DNA of 64,000 nt from CAIMWS01 sp964409245 (GTDB lineage: Bacteria > Verrucomicrobiota > Verrucomicrobiia > Limisphaerales > UBA1319): positions 32,284 to 96,283 of the forward strand of contig CAYPCQ010000014.1 in assembly GCA_964409245.1 (NCBI GenBank), given 5' to 3'. The position numbers and the translations under genes were made by a program. Each line of letters begins with the position of its first letter. Position 1 is the first letter of the stretch. Under the pieces are notes generated by a model, which did no database searches, was not told the origin of the DNA, and was given only the letters and a program-made list of their open reading frames with translations. This document shows, one piece after another, positions 10,202 to 19,572 of this stretch.

Positions 10202-10597
10202 TTATTCAATCCAAGCGTAAGTCCCGGGGGCTATCCGTTTAATTTGCTTGATCTTCTTGCCAGTGGAGTGAAGCCACACATTGAGGCGGTTGGGTGTGCT
10301 ATTTATCCTTTGACAGATTTCCTTGCGGGACATGCCTTGGGGGCTCACTTTTTTCAGAAGCGTTATGATCGCCTCTTTGACTTGGCCGGAACGGCCGGGC
10401 TTGGGAACATAGCCCGCCTGGGCCGGGCTGCGCTTGGCAACTGCGGCCGGCTTGGCCTCTATTTTCCCACCCTTGCCGCCCAAGAGAGCGCTCAGTTGGC
10501 TATCCACCTCCGCCATTTTGGTTTGGAGGGACTCCTTTTGCTGCATCAAGGCAACGGCTTTTTTCAGATCCTGGCTGGTTAATTCATTAAGGTTCAT
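10202..10597 (-). CDS. Small coiled-coil/winged-helix-like DNA-binding protein, function unknown
   Basis: A 131-aa protein without signal peptide. Residues about 5-40 (LTSQDLKKAVALMQQKESLQ...) are a probable coiled coil; residues about 45-70 are a Lys/Ala/Pro-rich linker; residues about 72-130 look like a winged helix (GQVKEAIITLLKK, GMSRKEICQRINSTPNRLNV, then the wing IKRIAPGTYAW). The order helix, helix-turn-helix, two-stranded wing is the basis for calling it DNA-binding. It lies 167 bp upstream of the HU gene on the same strand, and the two may be co-transcribed. The target is unknown. No close characterised relative is recognised. Confidence 0.7.
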   Translation of the reverse strand: MNLNELTSQDLKKAVALMQQKESLQTKMAEVDSQLSALLGGKGGKIEAKPAAVAKRSPAQAGYVPKPGRSGQVKEAIITLLKKVSPQGMSRKEICQRINSTPNRLNVWLHSTGKKIKQIKRIAPGTYAWIE

Positions 10598-10761
10598 AGT
10601 AGCTATAGATAACTACATCGGGCAGGAAACGTCAAATACATAATGCAACTTAAATTTTTGAATTGCCTTGGCATCCGGCGCGCGTTTGGCCAAATCGCAA
10701 AAATCACCCGGCCAGGAATCCCTCACCGCCAGCCAAGAATACCCAATGCTTGATTCCATTA

Positions 10762-11625
10762 TCATAGGCTGGCGAGAATCTTTTTCATCCCCGCGAGCGA
10801 CATCTGGGTGCACTCCATGGGGGATTTTTCATCGGGATAGGATTCCTGCTCGATGATCACCCATTCGGTTCCTCCTACATCGCAGCACGCCGCATAAACC
10901 GCCGCCCAATCCACGGAATCCTGTCCCAGGATGGCTTTTTTATTCTGCTCGCCACGCACCACCGTTGGCTTGAAATGAACCAGTTTGCACCGCCCCGGGT
11001 ATCGCTTCATGAGGTCCACCGGGTTCAGCCCGGCGGCAGCGGTCCAGCCGCAGTCCTGCTCCAAAACGACGTCCTTGTGGGTGCGTTGGGCAAAAAGATC
11101 CCAATAGGATATACCGCCGTCTTTTTTGAATTCCCCCGTGTGATTATGATATCCGCACGCCATTCCCAATGGCTTCAGCGCTTCAGCCGTTTTATTGAAA
11201 GTCTCGGCCAGCGCCTTGCTTTTTTCGGGATGGGTGAAATCCCCGTCGCCCGGGACAATGAGGGATTTGCACCCCAGGATCTGGTGAAAATCAATGGTTT
11301 TCTGCAACGCATCCCCCCTGAAACTGCCTGTTCCGATGTGAGTTCCGGCCACTTTTAAATCAAGTTCATCCAATTTTTTCCGCAGTTCCCTGGCTTTCCC
11401 GTTGTAGGAGTGATAGCCCGCAAATTCCACTCCCTTGAAGCCCATTTTGGCTACTTGTTCCAAGGCACTATCAAAGTCTCTGGTGCAATCGCCCCTGACC
11501 GAATAGAGCTGAACGGCCATAGGTAGGGTTTTCGTTAAGGCCGATCGGGCATTCAGGTTGAAACCCAATGTGACGGCGGTCAGGATGGAACTTTTTATAA
11601 ATTGACGGCGTTTTAGATTATTCAT
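10762..11625 (-). CDS. Exported sugar phosphate isomerase/epimerase-like TIM barrel
   Basis: 287 aa from the chosen start at 11625. An in-frame ATG at 11733 would add 36 residues of unlikely sequence, whereas at 11625 the protein opens with MNNLKRRQFIKSSILTAVTL, a twin-arginine-type signal (RRQFIK followed by a hydrophobic stretch). The mature part is an AP-endonuclease-2/xylose-isomerase-like (PF01261) barrel: AVQLYSVR, GFKGVEFAGYH, GTHIGTGSF, YHNHTGEF, LEQDCGWTAAAG, CKLVHFKP and WVIIEQE carry the His, Glu and Asp residues that bind the divalent metal in this fold. Relatives act on sugars or inositols in carbohydrate catabolism; here the substrate is unknown. No adjacent dehydrogenase partner is present. 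Confidence 0.88.
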   Translation of the reverse strand: MNNLKRRQFIKSSILTAVTLGFNLNARSALTKTLPMAVQLYSVRGDCTRDFDSALEQVAKMGFKGVEFAGYHSYNGKARELRKKLDELDLKVAGTHIGTGSFRGDALQKTIDFHQILGCKSLIVPGDGDFTHPEKSKALAETFNKTAEALKPLGMACGYHNHTGEFKKDGGISYWDLFAQRTHKDVVLEQDCGWTAAAGLNPVDLMKRYPGRCKLVHFKPTVVRGEQNKKAILGQDSVDWAAVYAACCDVGGTEWVIIEQESYPDEKSPMECTQMSLAGMKKILASL

Positions 11626-12041
11626 ATGGCAGTTAATATTCGCCACCGGATTCCGCATGGCGCAGATGGCTTGTGGTCTGTCTTTTCGGGGGGTAATGCG
11701 TCCGTGCAACAGGTTTCCATGTTCCCGTTGCACACTCGCCCCGGGCGATCCATTCCGCCCAGTCTGGCAGTTTGTTTAAATCTATGAGATTTCGCACTGC
11801 AGAAGGATTTATAGCATTAACCCCCCGGAGATGTCCAGCCACACTAGTGGACACAGTGGAATCCAGCCACCAAAGTGGCCATCCTCGGATTTAGCCAGGC
11901 CGGGGCCACAGGCAGGTTGGCTTTGGCTGCAAAACCACTCACTTGACCTTGGGATTGCTATCCCTGGCACCTGCTAACGGAGTAAAATCAGCCATTGGGG
12001 GATCTTACCCCTCGCGGCTTGGCGCCATCGTGGGAGAAACA
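11626..12041. other. Non-coding spacer
   Basis: No credible gene: short open frames lack start context and family features. Around 11835-11880 there are short near-palindromic words (CACTAGTG, CCACCAAAGTGG) but no clear element. This stretch lies between the 5' end of the TIM-barrel gene and the nested hairpins at 12042. Confidence 0.5.
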
Positions 12042-12134
12042 ACCGGGATGACGCCACTGGGATTACGCCTTGGGTATCCCGGTGCTGAACCCAAATACTT
12101 TGGGTGGGATACCCGGTTCACTGAACCGTATCCC
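12042..12134. repeat. Cluster of mutually exclusive hairpins
   Basis: Three inverted repeats share arms. ACCGGGAT (12042-12049) pairs with ATCCCGGT (12076-12083). GGGTATCCC (12072-12080) pairs with GGGATACCC (12106-12114) and encloses a perfect 7-bp stem with 3-nt loop (ACCCAAA 12089-12095 / TTTGGGT 12099-12105). GGGATAC (12106-12112) pairs with GTATCCC (12128-12134) and encloses GGTTCA/TGAACC. All stems are exact. Because arms overlap, only some can form at once. The element is in a non-coding stretch. Confidence 0.6.
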
Positions 12135-12245
12135 TCCATTTGGAAGGGTCATGCCTATGCATGATATTTTTTCCGGGGGGGAGATTTGACCGATGCGGTG
12201 CCGGAACACCAAGATTCACACTGGGACGCGGGTGGAACCAGCCTC

Positions 12246-12431
12246 AGCCGTAACTATGCATTTGGAATGGAAGTAACTGCGCCACAGATTTTTGCGCAAG
12301 CTGCGAAGCGAGTCGTGAGCATACCTTTCCTGGGTCTGTAGCCGGCGAAGGACAAAAGCTTCGCGCAAAAAGAGCCGGCAAAAAAACCATTCCAATTACA
12401 TGGCCCATGGACATCGCCCATGGACACGGCT
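12246..12431 (+). repeat. Dispersed element, copy 1
   Basis: Begins AGCCGT and ends ACGGCT (inverted ends). The core, GGAATGGAAGTAACTGCGCC followed by ACAGATTTTTGCGCAAG and CGAAGCGAGTCGTGAGC, is shared with copies at 19426, 24179, 49188 and 50114. No open frame is conserved among the copies. The remaining bases 12432-12608, up to the nitroreductase-like gene, show no gene. Confidence 0.65.
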
Positions 12432-12608
12432 CAGGCGCTATGGCGCTCATTGGCGGCCATTGGGGGGTATCCCAGTGGACCGCGAGCAGCTTCAGATCCG
12501 CCCCGGCGCTTACCAAGCCTGCACTATTTACCGTTTCCGTGGCAGCAACAAGCCTGGGTTGAAGCGAATTCGGGACTGTGGGCGAGCCCCGGAACGTTCC
12601 ATCAAAAA

Positions 12609-13247
12609 CTACTTCGGAACGCCCACCGTCTGGGCTATGACAATGTGCTGATCCGGGCGCAAACCCATGGCCTTTGCCAGGGGCGCCCGTTCCAATTCAT
12701 GCACCACCGCCCCCAAGCCAGCCGAGGCACAATAGAGATACACGTTCTGCACGATGCAGCCGGTATCGATGCCGGAATAGGAATCGCGCAATTCCGGCTT
12801 CACTTTTGGCATGCGGGTGTAATCGGAAACATATACTAATTGCACCGGAGCCACTTTGGCAAAAGGCTGCCCGCTGGTCAGCGGCCGCAAATCTTCGCCG
12901 GAGACTTTAATCAGCTGATGCGGCTTCGCCTGGTAGAGGAAAAGACCATCCGCAGTGGCCATGTAAATATCCACATCTTGCGTATTCTGCGCTGAAGGAG
13001 CCGTGCGATGATCAATCTCGGGCCGGTTCATGCCAAACGCCGCCCACAGCAGATCCGAAAATTGCTGGTCGGTGAGTTTTTCCGCCGTGTAATCCCGGAT
13101 GGATTTACGCTCCTTCAGCGCCTGCATGACCGGTTTGCCGCCGCTCATTTGTGGAGCTGGCAGAGCTTTTGCCTCCTCCGCTGCCTGCGCCGATACACCA
13201 ATCGAAACCGCCACCAAAGCGATGGCCCAATATTTCAAAGTCTTCAT
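12609..13247 (-). CDS. Exported nitroreductase-family (SagB/ThcOx-like) protein
   Basis: 212 aa with a cleavable signal peptide ending SAQAA (about residue 23). The mature domain has the nitroreductase fold: MQALKERKSIRDYTAEKLTD is the typical FMN-phosphate-binding opening (R-K-S-I-R-x-Y), LLWAAFGMNRP is the following helix, TAPSAQNTQDVDIYMA the conserved S-A-x-N/Q segment, and GCIVQNVYLYCASAGLGAVV the flavin-contacting helix before the C-terminal IAQTVGVPK. Such enzymes are FMN-dependent oxidoreductases; export is uncommon for a flavoenzyme but is recurrent in exported members of this family. It is transcribed away from the 13450 gene across a 202-bp divergent spacer. Confidence 0.87.
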   Translation of the reverse strand: MKTLKYWAIALVAVSIGVSAQAAEEAKALPAPQMSGGKPVMQALKERKSIRDYTAEKLTDQQFSDLLWAAFGMNRPEIDHRTAPSAQNTQDVDIYMATADGLFLYQAKPHQLIKVSGEDLRPLTSGQPFAKVAPVQLVYVSDYTRMPKVKPELRDSYSGIDTGCIVQNVYLYCASAGLGAVVHELERAPLAKAMGLRPDQHIVIAQTVGVPK

Positions 13248-13362
13248 ATATTGTGCTATTTTGCCGGAATCCTAGGGGGCCACCACTGCCGGAGTCAATG
13301 GTCAAACAGGAGAGCTATTCCATACGAACCAAGGATATTTTCTGTTTTATTCAACTTGCCGC

Positions 13363-13391
13363 TTGCTACCTTTACGCCCTTGGTGTTAAAT
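13363..13391 (+). promoter_or_regulatory. Possible sigma70 promoter for the 1021-aa gene
   Basis: TTGCTA (13363-13368) and TTAAAT (13386-13391) are 17 bp apart in the divergent spacer, 58 bp before the start codon. Each hexamer matches consensus at four of six positions, so this is a weak call. Confidence 0.3.
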
Positions 13392-13449
13392 ACGGCCTTT
13401 GATGCCCCGGAAATGAACCAAGGCACCAGAAAAACTAGGTTATATCATT

Positions 13450-16400
13450 ATGAGGACTAACGCAGTACTATTAGCTGTATTCACAGCACTTATTGCGACA
13501 ACCCAGGCGCAAAAGCTGCCTGGTTTGCCTGAAACCAATGGCCTGACACCCAAGTCAGTCACCATTTACGTCAACACCCTGGCCAGCCCCGATAATATCA
13601 ACAATGGCAATACGGAGAGTCTCGGTGTAGCTCTTGCCAATGGCGGAAATGTGATCGTCGGATGGGAGGACGACGCTGAAGATTCAAGCCTTACTCCCCT
13701 GCAGGATATCGAAGCGGTATGGACCATGTATGATTCCGCCGGCGTATCCATCACTCCCCTGACTAATATTACGTCCCTAGCCAATGCTGCCGCCGGGGAG
13801 ATCTCCAGCAAATTCCTCTCTTATTTCCGGGCCGACAAAAGCCCGACCTTCGGCGGGGTTTCCTGGGGTCCAAAAATCAAAGCCAACTTGTTTGGCGATG
13901 GCGTGGGCATGGGTTCCATCGCCTTCCTGCTGGGCGAAGAGGTGGCCGAATTCAAAAGCTACGATGACGAAAACAGCGGCGACTTCCCCGCCGTGCAACT
14001 GGTGACCAACAACGGGAAGCCAGCGGGCACCTTGGCCGGGGTCACTGCGGCTTATGCCACCGCCAATGCCAGCAGCATCCGCATCGGCGATTGGGATTAT
14101 CTGAGCAACAGCAATGTGGTGATCGTTGGCGAGAGCCGGCAGGCATCCGACCTGGTTAATCTATACGGCGGAACCGTGGAGGCAACCCACGTCATTTTCC
14201 GCATTGTTGACCAGTCCAACAAGGTGGTGAAAGCGGAAACGCTGGTGAGCGAAACCCCTGACAAAGCAGAGATGTGGCACGGGTCCGGAGTTACCAAGGA
14301 CGGGTTTGCCATCCGTTTTTCAACGGTCGTTGGAGCCACCGTGCGGATGTTCGACAACCAGGGCAATCCCACTTCCACCAACCTTGATATCGGCAAACTG
14401 ACTGGCTTCGCCATTGCCGGGAGTGGCGGACGCGGCGACGGCACCGGTTTCCACGGGAATGGAAAAGACGCTTATGTTTACGTAAGCAGCGGTGTGGATG
14501 CCACCGATTCAATTGCAAAAGTCTGGGTCACGGTACTCAGTACCAATGGCACGGTGCGCTACTCGAAATCCGTGGCGGACGATCTGGATCTCGTGTCGGT
14601 TGGGCGTGCCGATGCGGCGATTGACACCAACGGTGAAGTGATCGTGGTTTTTGATGCCAAGTATGATGCCGCCAACCAGATCCTGGTGATGGGCCGCCGG
14701 TTCGATGCCGCAGGCAAACCCATGGGCGGGACGTTTTATGTGAGCGAATTGGAAATACCGGATGCGGCCACCCAGGCGGCCACTGGCCCGCGCGTGGCCT
14801 GGCGGAACGGCCAGGTAGCCGTGGCCTGGCAGAGCAAAAACGATCCCAACACAGTGGACCCATCGGGATCCGCTTGGAACGTGGTGGCGTTGAGGCTGTT
14901 CTCCACGTTTTCGGTTGGCAGCATCGAGGCGGCTGGTTTGACCCGCATCGTGCCGGACAAGGCAATCCTGGCGCCCAAGATCGCCGCCTTGGGGAATTGG
15001 GAGCCCTACGCCAGCGTGCTGGGCAACAGCGTGTTCCTGATCGAAGCCGACACCTTTGCGGAAGGTTTTGAAGCCCCATCTCCGGAAGGCAAACAACGCA
15101 ACGTCGTGGCGCTGCAGCCAGTGGACGGCAAGGCCGGCACGGTGGTCGAAGGTTTTTATGCCGATGATGGCAAACCCTTCAAAGGCCCCATCAATGCCTC
15201 CCGCCAGAACGGAAATCCTGGCCGCGTGGCCGGGGATACCCGGCCCGGCGCGGTCAACTACATGGTGGGCGCCGAAGCCTCACCCCACACCATCTCTCCT
15301 GAGTTCGCCTCGGACAACCGCTGGAGCCTGGGCTTTGACCGCCTGGTCGATGGACGTTACGGAACGGTGCAAGCTTATAAGCTGGATTTAACGACCTTGG
15401 CACCAGCGCCTCTCAGCAAAGCGATTGACTCCGGATTTGGGCGCCTGACCTCCGGCGTGGCCTCTCAGAATCAGATCAGCCGCTTCGGCGGTGATATTGT
15501 GTGCCTGGACAATGGCAACTTCGCCTCGGTGGTTGAGGATCGCAGCCGGGCGATCGTAACTGACAGCGACTGCATTGTGGCCACCATCTTCGCCCCGAAT
15601 GGCTCGGTGGTGAAAGACAGTTTCGTGGTAACCAAGGGCGACATCTGGGCCAATGTGGCCCCGTTTGCCGGCGGCTTTGCCGTGCGCGCCAAACCAGCCG
15701 ATGGCACCAACACCCGGTTTATCTATTTCTATGATAACGCAGGCACCTTGCTGGGACAGTTGGACCAGGTCGATACCGGTGTGAGTTTCGATCCGGGCCG
15801 CGGCGATGGCACCCGCATCTTCGGGCACATCAACAGCCCCTTTGTGTATCTCGCCGGCCGGGCGGTCAACACGACGATCGTGAAAGTGGCGGCCTTCGAT
15901 TCCCGCACTCAGAAGTTTGTCGCCGTGGCCGATGTGAACGAAGGGGCCTTCACGGGCGACTTCGACCGGGCGATCGGGGCGGTGGACGCGCTCAATCGCC
16001 TCACTGTCTCCTGGGTCTCCAAACCGGTGGGCTACACCAACCAGCAGGTGGCGGCCCGCGTGTTTGCATTCGATGGCACCGCCAAGAAGTTCACTCCGCT
16101 GACGTCGAGTTTCTTCCCGTTCGTCAACGTGGCCACCAACACCATCCGCACCCTCCAGATGAGTGTGGCCATGACCACGCGCCAGATTTGCGTGGCCGCC
16201 AAAGGCGAGATCAACCTGCAGAACAAGCCTGAACTGGGGGCGGATTCCCCCACGGAAGTCAACTTTTACACGGTGATCAGCCACCCGAAACCGCTGAATG
16301 ACCCCACCACGCCGGTGGCGGGTTCGCAGGGGCCAACCTTGAGCGCAACCAAATCCGGAAACAACATCATCATCTCCTGGGATGCTTCAGCGGCCGGTTT

Positions 16401-16515
16401 CACGTTGGAATCCAAAGCGAGCCTCTCGGACGCGGCTTGGACCACCGTGGGCACCCAAAACCCGGCAACCCAGGCTATTGGCACCGGCGCCAAGTACTTC
16501 CGTTTGCGCAAGTAA
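13450..16515 (+). CDS. Large exported protein of unknown function, probably beta-propeller-rich
   Basis: 1021 aa. Signal peptide MRTNAVLLAVFTALIATTQAQ. The body is made of beta-strand repeats in which a phrase of the form [VI]-[VI]-V-x-[WF]-[ED]-[AD] alternates with R-x-F-D/x-x-G (for example VIVGWEDDAED, EVIVVFDAKYDA, GRRFDAAGKPMGG, VAVAWQSKND). This is the texture of secreted beta-propellers, but I cannot count blades with certainty. The last about 60 residues (SGNNIIISWDASAAGFTLES... ending YFRLRK) are the short C-terminal beta domain common in verrucomicrobial exported proteins, perhaps a sorting tag. No catalytic motif is visible. A strong intrinsic terminator lies 60 bp downstream, so it is probably a single-gene transcript. 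Confidence 0.85.
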   Translation: MRTNAVLLAVFTALIATTQAQKLPGLPETNGLTPKSVTIYVNTLASPDNINNGNTESLGVALANGGNVIVGWEDDAEDSSLTPLQDIEAVWTMYDSAGVSITPLTNITSLANAAAGEISSKFLSYFRADKSPTFGGVSWGPKIKANLFGDGVGMGSIAFLLGEEVAEFKSYDDENSGDFPAVQLVTNNGKPAGTLAGVTAAYATANASSIRIGDWDYLSNSNVVIVGESRQASDLVNLYGGTVEATHVIFRIVDQSNKVVKAETLVSETPDKAEMWHGSGVTKDGFAIRFSTVVGATVRMFDNQGNPTSTNLDIGKLTGFAIAGSGGRGDGTGFHGNGKDAYVYVSSGVDATDSIAKVWVTVLSTNGTVRYSKSVADDLDLVSVGRADAAIDTNGEVIVVFDAKYDAANQILVMGRRFDAAGKPMGGTFYVSELEIPDAATQAATGPRVAWRNGQVAVAWQSKNDPNTVDPSGSAWNVVALRLFSTFSVGSIEAAGLTRIVPDKAILAPKIAALGNWEPYASVLGNSVFLIEADTFAEGFEAPSPEGKQRNVVALQPVDGKAGTVVEGFYADDGKPFKGPINASRQNGNPGRVAGDTRPGAVNYMVGAEASPHTISPEFASDNRWSLGFDRLVDGRYGTVQAYKLDLTTLAPAPLSKAIDSGFGRLTSGVASQNQISRFGGDIVCLDNGNFASVVEDRSRAIVTDSDCIVATIFAPNGSVVKDSFVVTKGDIWANVAPFAGGFAVRAKPADGTNTRFIYFYDNAGTLLGQLDQVDTGVSFDPGRGDGTRIFGHINSPFVYLAGRAVNTTIVKVAAFDSRTQKFVAVADVNEGAFTGDFDRAIGAVDALNRLTVSWVSKPVGYTNQQVAARVFAFDGTAKKFTPLTSSFFPFVNVATNTIRTLQMSVAMTTRQICVAAKGEINLQNKPELGADSPTEVNFYTVISHPKPLNDPTTPVAGSQGPTLSATKSGNNIIISWDASAAGFTLESKASLSDAAWTTVGTQNPATQAIGTGAKYFRLRK

Positions 16516-16575
16516 GCCTGGCACCGGACGGCTTCCATAGGAAACCGTTCGGTTGATTGCCTTCGCCTGCCTCAG

Positions 16576-16610
16576 CCCTCTCTCCGGCCCCCGGAGAGAG
16601 GGTTTTTTAT
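16576..16610 (+). terminator. Intrinsic terminator of the 1021-aa gene
   Basis: A perfect 12-bp stem, CCCTCTCTCCGG and CCGGAGAGAGGG with a CCC loop, is followed directly by TTTTTT (16603-16608). This is the clearest rho-independent terminator in the window. Confidence 0.92.
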
Positions 16611-16722
16611 CGCCGGAAAGCACGGGTTTTCTTTCTGGCCCGTATGGTGGCGGTATCAGCCGGGCCGATCCGCCACGGCACCGGGCATGCTTCAATCCGT
16701 TGCAGGCGGAACTCCCCCTGCA

Positions 16723-16742
16723 CGGCGCGGCGCGCCGCGCCG
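16723..16742. repeat. 20-bp perfect GC palindrome
   Basis: CGGCGCGGCG followed by its exact reverse complement, without spacer, in the promoter region of the AAA-TPR gene about 22 bp upstream of its -35 box. It could be an operator; GC-only palindromes also arise by chance in GC-rich DNA. The rest of 16611-16921 holds only the promoter at 16764. Confidence 0.45.
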
Positions 16743-16763
16743 CGTTGGCTTTTCGGGTTCTGC

Positions 16764-16792
16764 TTGTGATTCTTAACCTGATGTGGGATAAT
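16764..16792 (+). promoter_or_regulatory. Sigma70-type promoter of the AAA-TPR gene
   Basis: TTGTGA (16764-16769), a 17-bp spacer, then GATAAT (16787-16792), five of six to the -10 consensus. The predicted start near 16799 lies after the terminator at 16576 and before both candidate start codons. Confidence 0.6.
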
Positions 16793-16921
16793 AAGGCCTG
16801 TCGGCGGCAGTTATGAATTTGATGGTCATTGGCTGAACGCCCAACCCCCAGTGTGCGATGAATGCGGGGTTCAGAAAAAGAGATTGCCCGGAAACGGGAA
16901 AACCTATTCCGAAAGCACTGC

Positions 16922-19399
16922 ATGCAAACCGATGCTTCTCCCTTTTTTGTCACCGGTGGCACCTTGCGCTATGATGCCCGGTGCTATGTCGAGCGCCAGT
17001 GCGACCGCCACCTCTACGAACGCTTGAAGCAGGGGGAGTTTTGCTATGTCCTGACTTCCCGGCAAATGGGCAAATCGTCGCTGATGGTCCACACTGCCAG
17101 CCGTTTGCGCCAGGCGGGCTGGCGGACCGTGGTATTGGACTTGACCACCATCGGCCAGAATGTGACCGCGGAACAATGGTATGGCGGACTCATGGAATAC
17201 ATCGGCCAGCAGCTCCGGGTAGATGAGGAAATGGAAGACTTCTGGCGGCAGCACGAGCACCTGGGGCCCGTGCACCGCCTGTGCACCGCCATCCAGGAAG
17301 TCGCCTTGCCGCGCCTGGCTGGCCACCTGGTCATTTTCATCGATGAAATCGATGTGGTGCGCAGCCTGCCCTTCGCAGTGACCGAATTCTTTGGCGCCAT
17401 CCGCGGCTGTTATAACCGGCGCCTGGAGGAAAACAGCCTGGAGCAGCTCACTTTCTGCCTGCTCGGCGCCTGCACCCCGGCGGAGCTGATCAATGATCCC
17501 TTCACCACTCCTTTCAATGTCGGCCACCGCATTGAACTGCACGATTTCACCCCGGAGGAAGCCGCCGGTTTAAGTCCCGGCCTGGGCCGGGAGGAACCGC
17601 TGGCGGCGGCCAGGTTGCAGCGCATCCTGGAATGGACCCATGGCCACCCCTATCTCACCCAGCGTTTGTGCCAGGCCGTAGCCCGGGATCCAGCCGCTCA
17701 AGGCGCGCCGGATGTGGATCGCTGGTGCGAGGAATTATTCCTCAGCCCCGGCGCCCGGGAGCGTGATGACAACCTCCTGTTCGTCCGCCAGCGGATGTTG
17801 CAGGGGGGAGCGGACCTTTCCCAATTGCTGGCCTTGTATCGTCGGATTCTCCAGAGCCAATCCGTGCCGGTGGACGACAACGATCCGCTGCAAGACCAGC
17901 TGCGTCTGGCGGGAATAACCCGCAACGAAGGTGGCCGCCTCCTCGTCCGCAACCGCATCTACCAGGAAGTTTTTGATCCGGAATGGATCCAGGCCAATCA
18001 GCCGGCAACTCTCCGCAAGGCCCAGCCTTCCGTGGCGGTTTTGCCCTTTTCCAATCTCAGCGCTGACCCGGACAACGATTATTTAAGCGACGGTTTGACT
18101 GAGGATCTGATTTCTTCCTTGTCCAAAATCGCCGGCCTGCGCGTATCTTCTCCGGTTTCCACCTTTGTCTTCAAAGGCAAACCCCACGACCTGCGCCAGA
18201 TCTGCGAACAACTGGCCGTGGAACATGTGGTGCAAGGCTCCGTCCGCTGCACCGATAACCGCCTTCAGCTCCAAATCCAGCTGGTCGATGTGGCCCAGGC
18301 CGTGAATTTATGGGCCGAAAGCTATGACCAGCAGATGGGCCGGATATTTGCCATCACCGATGAGATCACCAGCCGCGTTTTGGAAGGTTTGCAGATGAGC
18401 ATGGGAATACCCGTGCCGGGCGCCTCCGCCAAAAGGTCCACCACCAATGCCCAGGCTTACCAGCTTTACCTCAAAGGCCGCTATTATTGGAACCAGCGCG
18501 GCTTGGGATTGATGAAAGGCGTTCACTATTTCGAGCTGGCTTTGCTGGAAGATCCCGCCTACGCCCTGGCCTATTCCGGATTGGCTGATTCCTACATCCT
18601 GCTCGGGTTTTACGGCTGCCTGCCCAACCACGAGGCCTACCCCAAAGCCAAAGCCGCAGCGCTGAAATCCCTGGCCGTTGACGACCGGCTGGCCGAGGCC
18701 TTTTGCTCGCTGGGCATGCTCACCTTCATGCATGATTGGGACTTCGCCACGGCCGAAGTCCACTTCCGCAAAGCGATCGAGCTGAACCCCCAATACGTGC
18801 CCGCCCATTACTGGTATGCTTCCTGCCTTTCCGCGGTCAACCGGATGGAGGAAGCCCTGGCTGAAGACCAGCGCGCCATCGGCCTGGATCCCTTGTCGGT
18901 CTATGCCCGCACCCAATTGGCCTGGCTTTTATTCAGGACGCGCCAATATGATCTGGCCATCAGCCATCTGCGCCAGGTGTTGGAGCTGGATTCCGGCTTC
19001 ATGATGGCCCACTGGCTTTTAGGACAAGCCTATGCCTTTACCTATCTCCTGGATGAGGCCGTCGCCGAGTTTCAGCACGCCCTGGCTCTTTCAGGGCATA
19101 ATCCGTGGCTGCTGGCCTGGCTGGGCTTCGCCTTCGCCCTGGCGGGCCGTTCAGCCGAGGCCCAGGAAATCCTCGCCCAACTGAAGGATCCCATCCGGCA
19201 TCCCTATTTACGCCCCTTCCTCCCCGCTCTCGTCTGCACCGGCTTGGATCTCAAGGATGAGACCTTTAAATGGCTGGAAAAGGCCTGGGCCGAACGGGAG
19301 GAATGGCTCGCCTGGCTGCACCTCGATCCGGCCTTCGACCGGCTTAAATCCGATCCCCGGTTTGCCGCCTTCCTGAACCGGGTTCAAGTAAAGAGGTGA
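16922..19399 (+). CDS. AAA-like ATPase / TolB-like / TPR protein
   Basis: 825 aa from 16922; an in-frame ATG at 16862 would add 20 residues. I prefer 16922 because relatives begin a few residues before the F-[FY]-V-T-G-G-T-L motif. Residues about 8-330 are an AAA_35-type (PF14516) NTPase: Walker A in TSRQMGKSSLM, Walker B in HLVIFIDEID, C-terminal PYLTQRLC. Residues about 367-490 are the TolB-N/FlgO-like domain often found beside adenylate cyclases and CadC (PSVAVLPFSNLSADPDNDYL, HVVQGSVR, LWAESYD). Residues about 510-800 are TPR repeats (AYQLYLKGRYYWNQR, AFCSLGMLTFMHDWDFATAE, ARTQLAWLLFRTRQYDLA). No membrane segment and no DNA-binding domain. I infer a cytoplasmic signalling scaffold; the partner is unknown. 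Confidence 0.88.
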   Translation: MQTDASPFFVTGGTLRYDARCYVERQCDRHLYERLKQGEFCYVLTSRQMGKSSLMVHTASRLRQAGWRTVVLDLTTIGQNVTAEQWYGGLMEYIGQQLRVDEEMEDFWRQHEHLGPVHRLCTAIQEVALPRLAGHLVIFIDEIDVVRSLPFAVTEFFGAIRGCYNRRLEENSLEQLTFCLLGACTPAELINDPFTTPFNVGHRIELHDFTPEEAAGLSPGLGREEPLAAARLQRILEWTHGHPYLTQRLCQAVARDPAAQGAPDVDRWCEELFLSPGARERDDNLLFVRQRMLQGGADLSQLLALYRRILQSQSVPVDDNDPLQDQLRLAGITRNEGGRLLVRNRIYQEVFDPEWIQANQPATLRKAQPSVAVLPFSNLSADPDNDYLSDGLTEDLISSLSKIAGLRVSSPVSTFVFKGKPHDLRQICEQLAVEHVVQGSVRCTDNRLQLQIQLVDVAQAVNLWAESYDQQMGRIFAITDEITSRVLEGLQMSMGIPVPGASAKRSTTNAQAYQLYLKGRYYWNQRGLGLMKGVHYFELALLEDPAYALAYSGLADSYILLGFYGCLPNHEAYPKAKAAALKSLAVDDRLAEAFCSLGMLTFMHDWDFATAEVHFRKAIELNPQYVPAHYWYASCLSAVNRMEEALAEDQRAIGLDPLSVYARTQLAWLLFRTRQYDLAISHLRQVLELDSGFMMAHWLLGQAYAFTYLLDEAVAEFQHALALSGHNPWLLAWLGFAFALAGRSAEAQEILAQLKDPIRHPYLRPFLPALVCTGLDLKDETFKWLEKAWAEREEWLAWLHLDPAFDRLKSDPRFAAFLNRVQVKR

Positions 19400-19425
19400 T
19401 TTGGGGCGCCTCCCACCACCGCTTA

Positions 19426-19526
19426 AGCCGTGTCCCTGCATTGGGCAGGGAAACAATTGCGCCGCTGATATTTGCGCCAGCCGCGAAGTGAGTCATGAGT
19501 CACGATCCAATTGCCTGGGCACGGCT
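19426..19526 (+). repeat. Dispersed element, copy 2 (short form)
   Basis: 101 bp, bounded by AGCCGTGTCC and GGGCACGGCT, near-perfect inverted ends. Core CAGGGAAACAATTGCGCCGC then GATATTTGCGCCAGCCGCG and AAGTGAGTCATGAG aligns to the other copies but lacks the second half seen at 12246 and 50114. It starts 27 bp after the AAA-TPR stop codon. Confidence 0.7.
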
Positions 19527-19572
19527 GAGGGCGGGCAGATCATAACTTGCCGAAAACACTCCGCTCAGGACT

